A stretch of DNA of 34,838 bases from Fortiea sp. LEGE XX443 (GCF_015206815.1 NZ_JADEXZ010000063.1:1-34838); one strand, 5' to 3'; positions 1 through 7,413 are shown, counted from the stretch's first letter. Notes: generated by a model from the sequence alone, not told the origin. Numbers and translations are program-made.

Positions 1-59
1 CCTTTTAATTGCTGTGCAGTTTCCTTCAACAAATGCTTTAGTGAATCTGTTAATTCCAT
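1..59 (-). CDS. Transposase, N-terminal fragment (ISAzo13-family-like), runs off window
   Basis: The gene starts at an ATG at 59 on the minus strand, with AGGTG three bases upstream as ribosome binding site. Only the first 19 codons are present, beginning MELTDSLKHLLKETAQ, before the window ends. An identical start is found at 34780 on the plus strand. The N-terminus resembles ISAzo13-family transposases common in Nostoc genomes as I remember them. The catalytic DDE domain lies outside the window, so the family call is tentative. The gene faces away from the window interior. Confidence 0.5.
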   Translation of the reverse strand, partial: MELTDSLKHLLKETAQQLK

Positions 60-105
60 TGACACCTATGCACATCCAAAATCGAATCATCATTGAATTT
101 ACTAC

Positions 106-149
106 AAAAAGGGAAGGGAAAGGTTGCTAACGGCAACCTTTCCCTTCCC
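106..149 (-). terminator. Intrinsic terminator-like hairpin in the IS leader (left copy)
   Basis: Two perfect 17-base arms (111-127 and 133-149, GGGAAGGGAAAGGTTGC and its complement) enclose a five-base loop. Read on the minus strand they are followed by TTTTT at 110-106. The hairpin lies between the element's outer end and the transposase ATG at 59, so it would stop transcription entering from flanking DNA before it reaches the transposase. Confidence 0.65.
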
Positions 150-154
150 CCCAC

Positions 155-173
155 CGGAATGATTATCATTTTC
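155..173 (-). promoter_or_regulatory. Fur-box-like palindrome in the IS end (left copy)
   Basis: On the minus strand this reads GAAAATGATAATCATTCCG and matches the classical 19-base Fur box GATAATGATAATCATTATC at 15 of 19 positions. It includes the whole core AATGAT-A-ATCATT. A Zur site has a similar core, so the metal cannot be told from sequence. It lies between the element end and the transposase leader, where an operator could sit. Confidence 0.5.
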
Positions 174-205
174 ATAAGTTGTATATTTTATTCTCTGGAA
201 GTCCC

Positions 206-321
206 TTAAAAATTGTCGTTATGACAAGGCAGGAGGCAGAGGGCAGAAGGCAGAAGGGAAGAGGTTTTCAAGTACTTTACTTTCCGTTACATAGTTCGGT
301 TTATTTGCACCTTTCTACTTA
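206..321 (+). repeat. 116-bp dispersed intergenic repeat (copy 1, inverted relative to 5537-5653)
   Basis: This stretch is the near-perfect reverse complement of 5537-5653, with only a few substitutions and a one-base length difference. It includes a purine-rich run of GGCAGA/GGCAGG heptads and the short palindrome GTCGTTATGAC at one end. It starts at the outer end of the left IS, so the element inserted at the edge of this repeat. It has no coding potential I can support. Confidence 0.85.
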
Positions 322-598
322 TCTCTAAAATGATGTTTGTAACGTAACGCGGTGTACAATTTTCTCTCAAACCTAATCTCCAACCCATTAACTAATTACT
401 GACGAATAGACTTTTGTGTACACCATAGCTCCGTTTAGAGAAGAGGTTTAGAGAGGGGTTTTTAGTATACTTTAAGAGTTTTAAAACATCCTCTAGAACT
501 CAAGTCCTGAGATTGTCGTAACACAACATCAATAAAGCGGGAGTAACATCCACACCGCTTTTTGCCTACCCTACTTAATGTCATTATTATAGTAATTA
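322..598. other. Leader region upstream of fdhD with two inverted repeats
   Basis: No gene is seen here. GGTGTACA at 351-358 is repeated inverted at 417-424 around 58 bases. AAAGCGG at 534-540 pairs with CCGCTTT at 555-561 and is followed by more Ts (TTTTTG in all), a weak terminator- or attenuator-like structure about 40 bases before the fdhD start. I cannot pick a promoter with confidence. Confidence 0.35.
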
Positions 599-1441
599 AT
601 GAAAACCCCCAATAATAGCAAAACTAAAGCGCAAGTTTGGGTAGTCGAGAATGGTGAAAAATGCCTGCGACAAGACCAACTAACTACCGAAGAACCTTTA
701 GAAATTCGTTTGACATCTCCATCGCGCACAGTAGCTATAACCATGCGAACGCCAGGTGCAGATTTTGAATTAGCGGCTGGTTTTCTCTTCAGTGAAGGTG
801 TGATTAGGAATAAAGAAGATATCCAAAAAATGAGTTACTGTACAGATGAATCTGTTGATGGTGAGCAGCGTTATAACATTATTAATGTGCAATTACAGAT
901 GGGTATCAATCCAAATTTACAGCCTTTGGAACGTCACTTTTATACTAATAGCGCTTGTGGAGTTTGTGGTAAAGCTAGTATTGAAGCTTTACGTTTGCAG
1001 GGTTATGCGAAAATTACTTCAAATTTAACAGTCAAGCCTGAGATTATTTATAGCTTATCTGAAAAGTTGCGATCGCATCAAGGTATCTTCACTGCAACGG
1101 GAGGTTTACACGCTGCGGCTGTATTTGATGCTCAAGGAAAAATGTTGCATCTGCAAGAAGATGTTGGTCGTCACAATGCTTTAGATAAGTTGATTGGTAG
1201 AGCTTTGCTGAGTAACGAGTTACCATTCAGTAATCATATTGTCATGGTGAGCGGACGTTCTAGTTTTGAGATATTGCAAAAATCTGTAGTAGCTGGAGTT
1301 CCTATTGTTTGTTCTGTTTCCGCGCCTAGCAGTTTAGCGGTGTTTGTCGCCCAAGAATTTGGGATTACTTTAATTGGATTTCTGCGTGGGGAACGCTTCA
1401 ATATTTATACTGGATGGGAAAGGCTGAGTATTTCTGAATAA
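599..1441 (+). CDS. fdhD: FdhD, sulfurtransferase for molybdenum cofactor enzymes
   Basis: This 280-residue protein is of normal FdhD length. FdhD takes sulfur from a cysteine desulfurase and passes it to the bis-MGD cofactor of formate dehydrogenase-type enzymes in the cytoplasm. The sequence shows the sulfur-carrying loop with NSACGVCGK, placing the CxxC cysteines at residues 120 and 123. It also has GRHNALDKLIG and SGRSSFEI further on, both family signatures. The ATG at 599 has no strong ribosome binding site, but the N-terminus fits the family. A VOC gene starts 10 bases after the stop and a second VOC gene overlaps that one, so the three are probably co-transcribed. No formate dehydrogenase is in the window, so the client enzyme is unknown. 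Confidence 0.93.
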   Translation: MKTPNNSKTKAQVWVVENGEKCLRQDQLTTEEPLEIRLTSPSRTVAITMRTPGADFELAAGFLFSEGVIRNKEDIQKMSYCTDESVDGEQRYNIINVQLQMGINPNLQPLERHFYTNSACGVCGKASIEALRLQGYAKITSNLTVKPEIIYSLSEKLRSHQGIFTATGGLHAAAVFDAQGKMLHLQEDVGRHNALDKLIGRALLSNELPFSNHIVMVSGRSSFEILQKSVVAGVPIVCSVSAPSSLAVFVAQEFGITLIGFLRGERFNIYTGWERLSISE

Positions 1442-1451
1442 GAGAAGAATT

Positions 1452-1988
1452 ATGACGGAGTTTCAAATCCAGGGAATCAATCATATCGCTTTAGTCTGTA
1501 AAGATATGGCGCGAACAGTTGATTTTTACACTAACACGCTAGGCTTGAAGCTGATTAAAACCATTGCCCTACCTGATGGTGGACAGCACTTCTTTTTTGA
1601 TATTGGTAACGGTGATGCTTTGGCTTTTTTCTGGTTTCCCAATGCACCACAAGCCGCACCCGGTGTTGCATCTGTCAGCCCTGATGGTTGGCAAACTGGT
1701 AATATAGCCACAGCACACGGTTCATTAAACCATTTGGCGTTTAATGTCCCTGTAGAAAAAATAGCGGAGTACAGAGACAAATTGGTTGCTCAAGGTGTGG
1801 AAGTAACTCCGGTTTTACATCACGCTGATGTTCCTTCTGGGTTTGTTCCTGAACCTGATGAAAGTACGTTTATTTCGTCGATTTATTTCTTTGATCCAGA
1901 TGGCATTTTACTAGAGTTTGCCTCAAATCTGCGTACTTTGGGTGATCCAGTAAGAGATTTGCAACATCAACCAACTACAGCAAAGTAA
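1452..1988 (+). CDS. VOC family protein (glyoxalase/dioxygenase fold)
   Basis: This 178-residue protein consists of two paired beta-alpha-beta-beta-beta modules of the vicinal oxygen chelate superfamily. The first opens with GINHIALVCKDMARTVDFY and the second with LNHLAFNV, and the end has FFDPDGILLEF. Candidate metal ligands are His11, His94 and Glu155, the usual positions for glyoxalase I or extradiol dioxygenase-type enzymes. The substrate cannot be read from sequence. AGAGAAG lies seven bases before the ATG. It follows fdhD by 10 bases and its TAA overlaps the next ATG by one base, so translation of the two VOC genes is probably coupled. Confidence 0.85.
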   Translation: MTEFQIQGINHIALVCKDMARTVDFYTNTLGLKLIKTIALPDGGQHFFFDIGNGDALAFFWFPNAPQAAPGVASVSPDGWQTGNIATAHGSLNHLAFNVPVEKIAEYRDKLVAQGVEVTPVLHHADVPSGFVPEPDESTFISSIYFFDPDGILLEFASNLRTLGDPVRDLQHQPTTAK

Positions 1989-2359
1989 TGGTTTTGCGAT
2001 ATACTGAAGCATTCGTGGCGATCGCAACTGTTAATCTAGAAACTTTAGTTAATTTCTATACCCAATTGTTCAGCGAACATCCCGTTACTGTGATTCCTAA
2101 TGTTTATGCAGAGTTTGAACTGATGGGTATGCGATTGGGTATTTTTCAACCTAAAAAAAGTCACGAGTTAGAATTTGAAAACTCAACTAAAAGTAAGATA
2201 AGTTTGTGCTTAGAGGTGAGTAACTTAGAAGTTGCGATCGCTCATCTCACAAATTTGGGTTATCCTCCAACCGGCGAAATCTCCATTGCTTCCCACGGAC
2301 GCGAAATTTATGCTTACGATCCTGAAGGTAATCGTCTGATTCTGCATCAAGCTAAATAA
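1988..2359 (+). CDS. Small VOC family protein
   Basis: This 123-residue protein has the size of a single VOC unit that would dimerise. It starts at an ATG overlapping the upstream stop (TAATG). The pattern FVAIATVNLETLVNFYTQLF near the start and YDPEGNRLILH near the end is typical of glyoxalase/bleomycin-resistance-like proteins. The first metal-ligand position, usually His, appears to be replaced (residues around 10 read FVAIA), so it may bind a ligand without metal catalysis. It is co-transcribed with fdhD and the larger VOC gene. The function is unknown. Confidence 0.8.
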   Translation: MVLRYTEAFVAIATVNLETLVNFYTQLFSEHPVTVIPNVYAEFELMGMRLGIFQPKKSHELEFENSTKSKISLCLEVSNLEVAIAHLTNLGYPPTGEISIASHGREIYAYDPEGNRLILHQAK

Positions 2360-2403
2360 GTGCTGAGTGCTGAAATAATGGCCATTTGTCCTTTGTCATT
2401 AAT

Positions 2404-2437
2404 ACTTCATACTTCATACTTTACACTTCATACTTTT
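2404..2437. repeat. Heptameric repeat (STRR-like), unit ACTTCAT
   Basis: ACTTCAT occurs twice in tandem, then a variant ACTTTAC, then ACTTCAT again and ACTTTTT, ending just before the ATG of the YlqF gene. Short tandem heptamers of this sort are a known feature of heterocyst-forming cyanobacterial genomes. Confidence 0.6.
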
Positions 2438-2441
2438 TTCT

Positions 2442-3326
2442 ATGGCTATCACGAACAACTATAAATTAAACCTCATCCAATGGTATCCCGGTCATATTGC
2501 CAAGGCGGAAAAGAATCTTAAAGAACAGCTAAAGTTAGTAGATGTAGTTTTAGAAGTCCGCGATGCAAGAATTCCCTTGGCGACGAACCATCCACAAATG
2601 GGGGAATGGGTGGGAAACAAAACGCGGATTTTAGTATTGAACCGCTTAGATATGATTACACCACAAGTGCGATCGCTATGGATAGATTGGTTTAGAAGTC
2701 AAGGAGAAGTGCCTTATTTTACCAATGCCCAGCAGGGTCAAGGTGTAACTGCTATTGCTAAAGCCGCTCAAGCTGCTGGAGTCGAACTGAATAAAAAAAG
2801 ATGCGATCGTGGAATGTTACCTCGTCCTGTCCGGGCTGTGGTGATTGGTTTTCCCAATGTTGGTAAATCAGCATTAATTAACCGCCTTTTAGGACGACGC
2901 GTGGTAGAAAGTGCAGCGCGTCCGGGTGTTACTCGTAGCTTGCGCTGGGTGCGTATATCTGAACAGTTAGAATTACTCGATGCGCCTGGTGTCATTCCTT
3001 CCAGATTAGAAAATCAAGCCGCAGCCTTGAAACTAGCGATTTGCGATGACATCGGTCAAGCATCTTACGATAATCAACTCGTAGCATCAGCATTAGTAGA
3101 TTTCCTGAATGAAATTCACATCACAGCGAATAATTTGTTACCAGAGTCGCCACTACAGTTACGCTATGAACTCGACTCTACGCCCTACACAGGAGAATCA
3201 TATTTAGAAATTTTGGCAGAACATCGTTACACGGGTGATGTCGAACGCACTGCTAGAAAACTTTTAACAGATTATCGTAAAGGTTTATTGGGGACAATTC
3301 CTTTGGAATTACCACCTAACCTATAA
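2442..3326 (+). CDS. ylqF: Ribosome biogenesis GTPase YlqF/RbgA
   Basis: This 294-residue protein is a circularly permuted GTPase that acts in large ribosomal subunit assembly. The motif order shows the permutation. The G4 motif comes first as NRLD at residues 67-70 (usual form NKxD), then the P-loop GFPNVGKS at 136-143, the G2 region with PGVTRS near 161-166, and the G3 DAPG at 180-183. The N-terminal WYPGHIAKA is the family signature. The C-terminal region is the RNA-binding part of the family. The gene stands alone, preceded by a heptamer repeat and with no strong ribosome binding site. The Arg in place of Lys in G4 is a conservative change. Confidence 0.93.
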   Translation: MAITNNYKLNLIQWYPGHIAKAEKNLKEQLKLVDVVLEVRDARIPLATNHPQMGEWVGNKTRILVLNRLDMITPQVRSLWIDWFRSQGEVPYFTNAQQGQGVTAIAKAAQAAGVELNKKRCDRGMLPRPVRAVVIGFPNVGKSALINRLLGRRVVESAARPGVTRSLRWVRISEQLELLDAPGVIPSRLENQAAALKLAICDDIGQASYDNQLVASALVDFLNEIHITANNLLPESPLQLRYELDSTPYTGESYLEILAEHRYTGDVERTARKLLTDYRKGLLGTIPLELPPNL

Positions 3327-3448
3327 ACAGGCATTTTCAGCACTTTTTGAGTAGCAGGTGAGTAGCACTTTAAATAAAAATAAAAAATAAGACACTATAA
3401 AATTGCTAAAAACTCTTAGAATAATCAAGCTTTCCACTACTAATTTAT

Positions 3449-3781
3449 CTATGATAATGGGTAAGAACAGAATAAATTATACGAGCAAAAGCGGTGTTCA
3501 TAAAGATAACTCAGATAGTATGAAATACTGAAAGCAAACATTGCCAAAATAACAGGAATCAAGTGATTAAATTCTAGTTGGCGTTTTTTAATTATTTCCC
3601 AACAAGACATGGGAATAATTAAAGGCCAGAAGATAATTGTGATTAAAGACATGACAAAAGATAAAAATTTCTCTTCGGGAGAAGATGTTGGATTACGTAG
3701 AGAAAATCTCAGCCAAGTACTAAAAAAATAGCATGTCATCAGTAGATAGCCAATAACTAAAGTCACTTGTATTTGAATCAC
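3449..3781 (-). CDS. Small three-helix membrane protein, function unknown
   Basis: This 110-residue protein has three likely membrane helices at about residues 5-24, 39-59 and 73-93, with short charged linkers such as SSPEEKF and IIKKRQLE. The start is a GTG at 3781, well supported by AGGAGG seven bases upstream on the minus strand. I do not recognise the family. It is a single gene between the end of ylqF and a long AT-rich spacer. The strong ribosome binding site and clean helix pattern make it a credible gene. Confidence 0.7.
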   Translation of the reverse strand: MIQIQVTLVIGYLLMTCYFFSTWLRFSLRNPTSSPEEKFLSFVMSLITIIFWPLIIPMSCWEIIKKRQLEFNHLIPVILAMFAFSISYYLSYLYEHRFCSYNLFCSYPLS

Positions 3782-4326
3782 TGTAAATCCTCCTGAAAGC
3801 TATTGAACTATTTATCAAATATCTACTGCATAAAATTGTGAAATTTTTAGATACTCTGATGTCAGCACAATGTTTTGCAGCCAGCTAAATATTATGCTAA
3901 GTGTGAAAACACATAAAACAGTGCTTTTACTTAATTTAAAAAAGGTTTAGCAGGCTGATATTTATACTTGTATATAATAATCAACCTGCTATTGCTTGGC
4001 ATAGTCATAATTATTCCAGCATTTACCAAAGGTTATTCTGTTCTGATTTTTGCAGATATTGCTAGAAGTAATTAAATTTACAGTAGTATCAGAAAATTTA
4101 CTAAAGGTTAAAGTTGCTTGAATCAAAAAAGATAACAATTGTTGTTTGATATTTTACTTGTAATCTTTGATAGCAGATGCAAAGGGTGTATCAACTTAAG
4201 GTGCTATAAAGTCAAAGATGCAAGACTGATACGTAAATGCAAAGTATTGAGGACTGGTAGTTTCTGTTAGTTGTATTAGCGACGTACTCCTACGGAGAAA
4301 ATTAGGGTTTGTTACTAGACATCACC
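3782..4326. other. AT-rich intergenic region without recognisable genes
   Basis: I find no open frame of note, RNA gene or clear terminator in these 545 bases. The ACGTACTCCTACGGAGAA motif near 4280 is a short palindromic repeat. Its inverted copy TTCTCCGTAGGAGTACG is inside the repeat cassette at 10087-10181, so it belongs to a dispersed repeat family. Confidence 0.5.
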
Positions 4327-4578
4327 TCAACCTAGCGCATCCTTGACTCCTATCCAGCCGGTTATTTTTTTGTGTCGACTGATATAATTTGTTGCTTGAA
4401 TGTTTTCTCGAAGATCAGGTTTACTAAATATTTTTTCTCTAACAACTTCTTCTAGCAAATCAGAACGATTACAAGTCAATACAGGCATATCTTGCCAGCA
4501 GTGGCGGCAAAACCAAGCAATTTCAGAACCGCGCACATGTTGTAAAAGTACTCCAGAGCAGCAAGGACAGTAATTCAT
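4327..4578 (-). CDS. Small zinc-ribbon-like protein
   Basis: This 83-residue protein begins with two cysteine pairs, C4-x2-C7 and C24-x2-C27 (MNYCPCCSGVLL and WFCRHCWQDMP), that look like a small zinc ribbon. The C-terminal half is charged, with no other recognisable domain. It looks like a conserved cyanobacterial hypothetical protein, possibly nucleic-acid- or protein-binding. Another Cys at 36 could be an extra ligand. It is a single gene on the minus strand, flanked by long AT-rich spacers. The function is not known to me. Confidence 0.7.
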   Translation of the reverse strand: MNYCPCCSGVLLQHVRGSEIAWFCRHCWQDMPVLTCNRSDLLEEVVREKIFSKPDLRENIQATNYISRHKKITGWIGVKDALG

Positions 4579-5019
4579 ATTTTTCTAAAATTAGGTGATA
4601 TAAAGGTTGGTTTTAAAATCAAGACAGCCGCTTGATAAAACTGTTGTCATTCAAATAACTGTCTATACTTACGAGGATAGCCATGAAATATGAGAAACCT
4701 GTGAGGAAAATAATATTAGTCAATTTTTTGTAATATTTATACATAGCTCCTTAAGTAATAAACTCATTTTTGGCTCATCAAAATTTACTATCTAGCAACT
4801 GTATTTTATTAAAAACACAAGATATTTATAAGTGATAATATTTAAATGTATTAGTAACATAAAATACAGATTCTTTTAGATTAAATAATCTTGATAAGCC
4901 AAAGCAGAATTCAGTAATTTTACAGTTGTTATTTATATTTTTCTTAAATGTCCTAGATTTGTCGTAGTAATCTATACTTTTCTGATTTTGCTGTATTATT
5001 AAGTTTTATTTCGTAAAAA
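4579..5019. other. AT-rich intergenic region between divergent genes
   Basis: These 441 bases separate the divergent zinc-ribbon and GNAT genes and should hold both promoters. Sequence is very AT-rich with many TATATT-like stretches, so no single -10 box can be chosen. No gene or strong hairpin was seen. Confidence 0.4.
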
Positions 5020-5529
5020 ATGCAATTTATGGAAACTTTCTTTACCGATCGACTACTTGCTGAACGTCTTCAATTTCAGCATTTGAATGAACTACATTAT
5101 ATGCATCAAGACGCACAAGTTATGGCAACTTTAGGCGGTGTTCGTTCTGATCAAGAAACACGGCTATTTATCTTCAATAACTTGCATCATTGGCAGCGTT
5201 ATGGATTTGGATTATGGGTGTTTCGAGACAAAATAAGTAATGAGTTTGTCGGTCGTGCAGGTCTGCGACAAACTGATGTAGAGGGTCACGATGAAGTGGA
5301 ATTAGCTTACGCTCTGATGGCTAAATTCTGGGGAAAAGGATTGGCAACAGAAATGAGTGAAAAAATCCTAAAAATTGGGTTTGATTTACTTGGATTGCAG
5401 GATATAGTTTGTTTTACTCTCACAACTAATTTAGCTTCAAAGAGAGTTATAGAAAAGCTAGGATTTAAATATGAGTATGATATTATCTACGCAGATTTAC
5501 CTCATTTATTTTATCGTTTGAAAGTTTAA
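5020..5529 (+). CDS. GNAT family N-acetyltransferase (RimJ/RimL-like)
   Basis: This 169-residue protein has the acetyl-CoA-dependent acyltransferase fold. The N-terminal strand TDRLLAERL is typical of the RimJ/RimL-like branch, and the acetyl-CoA pyrophosphate loop is seen as WGKGLATE at about 104-111. Near the end SKRVIEKLGFKYE is the usual closing helix and strand. The substrate could be a protein N-terminus or a small amine and is not readable here. A second in-frame ATG at 5029 is an equally possible start, and neither has a clear ribosome binding site. A 117-bp dispersed repeat begins eight bases after the stop. Confidence 0.87.
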   Translation: MQFMETFFTDRLLAERLQFQHLNELHYMHQDAQVMATLGGVRSDQETRLFIFNNLHHWQRYGFGLWVFRDKISNEFVGRAGLRQTDVEGHDEVELAYALMAKFWGKGLATEMSEKILKIGFDLLGLQDIVCFTLTTNLASKRVIEKLGFKYEYDIIYADLPHLFYRLKV

Positions 5530-5536
5530 AAATAGT

Positions 5537-5653
5537 TAAGTAGAAAGGTGCAAATAAACCGAACTATGTAACGGAAAGTAAAGTAGCTTGAAAACCTCTT
5601 CCCTTCTGCCTTCTGCCTCCTGCCTCCTGCCTTGTCATAACGACAATTTTTAA
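5537..5653 (-). repeat. 117-bp dispersed intergenic repeat (copy 2, inverted relative to 206-321)
   Basis: This is the inverted partner of 206-321, placed directly after the GNAT gene. It carries the CT-rich heptad run (CTTCTGC, CTCCTGC units) and ends with the GTCATAACGAC palindrome. The region from here to 5895 has no gene that I can support. Confidence 0.85.
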
Positions 5654-5895
5654 CACCTACCTACTTAGTAACTAACAAAGGTGTAAAAAATAAGCGCCTC
5701 AATTAAACATGTCTCATTAAAACCAGGGTAATTCTGTCACATCTCAGAATTAACCTGAAATATAGATGCACCTTTGAAATACCTTCCATTATTAGAAAAA
5801 GTGATCTACCCCGGAAACTTAAAAAAATGAGCGCCCATTAATCAAACAAAGGTTCTGATAGCAGCTTTAGGTGAATGCTGTGCATGGAAAACGCC

Positions 5896-6177
5896 TTAAA
5901 CTCTGGATGTCGGTTTTAAAAATAGCCACGCCACAAAGAACGTGGCCGCGGTAAATAGCTGCGTTAAATCTAAAGCAGACAGATAGCCGTCTGCAAATGA
6001 AGCAATACTGCGATCGGTAATGCCAAATAACCAAGATGATATGCCAAATAGCCAAATCCCATTCTTGAGATTGCCTACGAACTCCTGAGAGTCTGATGTT
6101 TGTTGCTCTTTCATTTTTTCTACTCCGATGGCGAAAAATCCAATATCTGCAAATGAGAACTTTTTGACTTCTGACAC
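5896..6177 (-). CDS. Small membrane protein, function unknown
   Basis: From the GTG at 6177 this is a 93-residue protein with two hydrophobic segments, about residues 38-54 (NGIWLFGISSWLFGI) and 70-88 (ending FFVAWLFLK). An alternative ATG at 6114 (residue 22) has GGAG eight bases upstream and would give 72 residues with both helices retained. I consider that start at least as likely. I do not recognise the family. It is not part of an operon. Confidence 0.5.
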   Translation of the reverse strand: MSEVKKFSFADIGFFAIGVEKMKEQQTSDSQEFVGNLKNGIWLFGISSWLFGITDRSIASFADGYLSALDLTQLFTAATFFVAWLFLKPTSRV

Positions 6178-6206
6178 TGATTTACACCTATATTAATAAA
6201 TATTTC

Positions 6207-6320
6207 ATGCTATTGACTAAACTACCAAAAGATACATCTGAAGATTTTGACAATCCACCTTTGGTACTCTTACCTATGGAAGAGTACTGTAAACTCACAA
6301 ATGTAGGTTTGCTGCACTAG
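6207..6320 (+). pseudogene. Short frame resembling a Uma2 (DUF820) N-terminus, probable remnant
   Basis: A 37-codon frame from an ATG at 6207 ends LVLLPMEEYCKLTNVGLLH and then a TAG. The pattern of a hydrophobic strand followed by x-EEY-x5-GLL resembles the N-terminus of Uma2-family nuclease-fold proteins, which are abundant in cyanobacteria. The rest of such a protein (about 150 residues) is missing. The resemblance is weak and rests on memory. Confidence 0.2.
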
Positions 6321-6444
6321 CGATCGCTGATGATTCTCAGCAAAAAGACTTGCACTACTTTCAAGAGACGATTTTTGCGGGTAAGTTCTGAATCATGATG
6401 AAATTAGGTCACAATGATAGTAGGCAATCATAGGGGGTGCTGCT

Positions 6445-6756
6445 ATGGATCGTCTAATTCAAGTGATTCGGAACTTATTTATTCGCCTTGAAGGCTATTT
6501 TTCCGTTGTTTTCAAAGCTTTTTTGAGTTTTATCAGCAATATTTTTGGCTTTTTTGCCAAGCTTTTCGGATTTAGTAGCTCCGTTTATTACTTGGAATCT
6601 GATGCGGCGCAAACTATTCAGCGAGCTTCAGATGAAAAACCAACAAAAATAGATCAGAATACTACTTCTGAAATTCCTACAACTACCCGTCGTCGTTCTA
6701 AGGCCAAAGTAGAGGACTATTACCTCAACATGGCTCGTGATGTCAAAAAGAACTAA
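6445..6756 (+). CDS. Small Phe-rich membrane-associated protein with basic tail
   Basis: This 103-residue protein has a strongly hydrophobic, phenylalanine-rich stretch at about residues 17-45. A polar linker follows, then a basic TTRRRSKAKVEDYY segment near 79-93. AGGGGG lies seven bases before the ATG, so the start is well supported. It looks like a conserved cyanobacterial protein anchored in a membrane by its N-terminal half. The function is unknown. It is followed 40 bases later by a 25-bp palindrome (6797-6821). Confidence 0.7.
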   Translation: MDRLIQVIRNLFIRLEGYFSVVFKAFLSFISNIFGFFAKLFGFSSSVYYLESDAAQTIQRASDEKPTKIDQNTTSEIPTTTRRRSKAKVEDYYLNMARDVKKN

Positions 6757-6796
6757 AAAATCAGGTGTTGCTGAATTGTGGCATGAATTTGAATGT

Positions 6797-6821
6797 AGAG
6801 ACGTTGCATCGCAACGTCTCT
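6797..6821. repeat. Perfect palindrome, 11-base arms (repeat family with 29979-30003)
   Basis: AGAGACGTTGC and its complement flank ATC. A related palindrome follows the Ser/Thr kinase gene at 29979. The two differ by a paired change (G-C to A-T) that keeps the arms complementary. It lies 40 bases after a stop codon and has AAAA rather than Ts afterwards on the plus strand, so a classical terminator is unlikely. Confidence 0.7.
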
Positions 6822-6993
6822 AAAAGGGTTTCAATTAGCTTTCATATTAGAGATTATCTTTAAAAGCAGTATATTTCAGTATTTATACTCATTTGTATGC
6901 GAAGTAACAACGAAATTTCCTGAAAAATGCTACTTATTAGTTTGATAATCAGCAAACAGATATACTATACAAGTAAATTTTTAACAATTAACA

Positions 6994-7290
6994 ATGGTAG
7001 AACGCCCAATTAAGAAATCGGAACGTCAGTCTCAAGCAAATACTGACAATAATTCAGGAAATTCTGATTCTGCGCCTTCTATTGAATCTCATCCTAAAAG
7101 CTCAAATTCTAGCTACAATCGCTCTTCTGGCAAAAGAAAAAAAGAATCTTCCAAGGATGAAATCAAACAGCAGGTTAATCCTGCACTAGCACGTGGGCCG
7201 AAACCCGTAAAAGCTCCAGTCATTACCAAACAGGAACCGGAAACTGAATCGGAACAAATCTCTGAAGAGTCTCCAGAGGAACAATCATAA
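6994..7290 (+). CDS. Disordered, charged Ser-rich protein, function unknown
   Basis: This 98-residue protein is of low complexity throughout. The N-terminal half is rich in Ser, Asn and Gln. A basic patch GKRKKESSKDE lies near residues 46-56, then a short conserved-looking segment VNPALARGPKP, and an acidic tail of Glu and Ser. It has no membrane segment or catalytic motif and is probably intrinsically disordered. The frame is clean and the VNPALARGPKPVKAP segment is the sort that is kept in cyanobacterial homologues, so I accept it as real. No clear ribosome binding site is seen. Confidence 0.6.
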   Translation: MVERPIKKSERQSQANTDNNSGNSDSAPSIESHPKSSNSSYNRSSGKRKKESSKDEIKQQVNPALARGPKPVKAPVITKQEPETESEQISEESPEEQS

Positions 7291-7371
7291 ACCTCTAGCT
7301 CTTAATCTAGTTAAACCAAATACTCACAGATAAAGTCAAGGCACTATTTGTCTTGGCTTAATTTATATAGC

Positions 7372-7413
7372 AGGGGAGAGGGGAGAGGTGACAGGTGACA
7401 GGTGACAGGTGAC
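7372..7413. repeat. Heptameric tandem repeat: 2 x AGGGGAG then 4 x AGGTGAC
   Basis: Six consecutive heptamers of two related unit types make a 42-bp array in the 336-base spacer between the disordered protein gene and ndhD. The rest of the spacer (7291-7626) holds no gene that I accept. Confidence 0.85.

Larger units (their letters stand above)
1..206 (-). mobile_element. 5' end of an insertion sequence (left copy, partial)
   Basis: The first 206 bases recur in inverted orientation at 34633-34838. Positions 1-149 match exactly, and only three differences (150, 156, 186) lie in the rest. The match stops abruptly at 206/207, which I take as the outer end of the element, reading GGGACTTCCAGAGAATAAA inward on the minus strand. 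Going inward it holds a Fur-box-like palindrome, a 17-bp-arm hairpin followed by five Ts, and the start of a transposase gene that leaves the window at base 1. The other end of the element is not in the window. The family (ISAzo13-like) is recalled from the first residues of the transposase and is not proven here. Confidence 0.75.

Noticed and set aside
4681-4731. Short 16-codon frame with GAGG upstream in the 4579-5019 spacer
   Set aside because: It is too short to separate from chance and has no recognisable feature.
7372-7413. Tandem repeats as a CRISPR array
   Set aside because: Units are seven bases long and contiguous, with no spacers, so they are STRR-type repeats.
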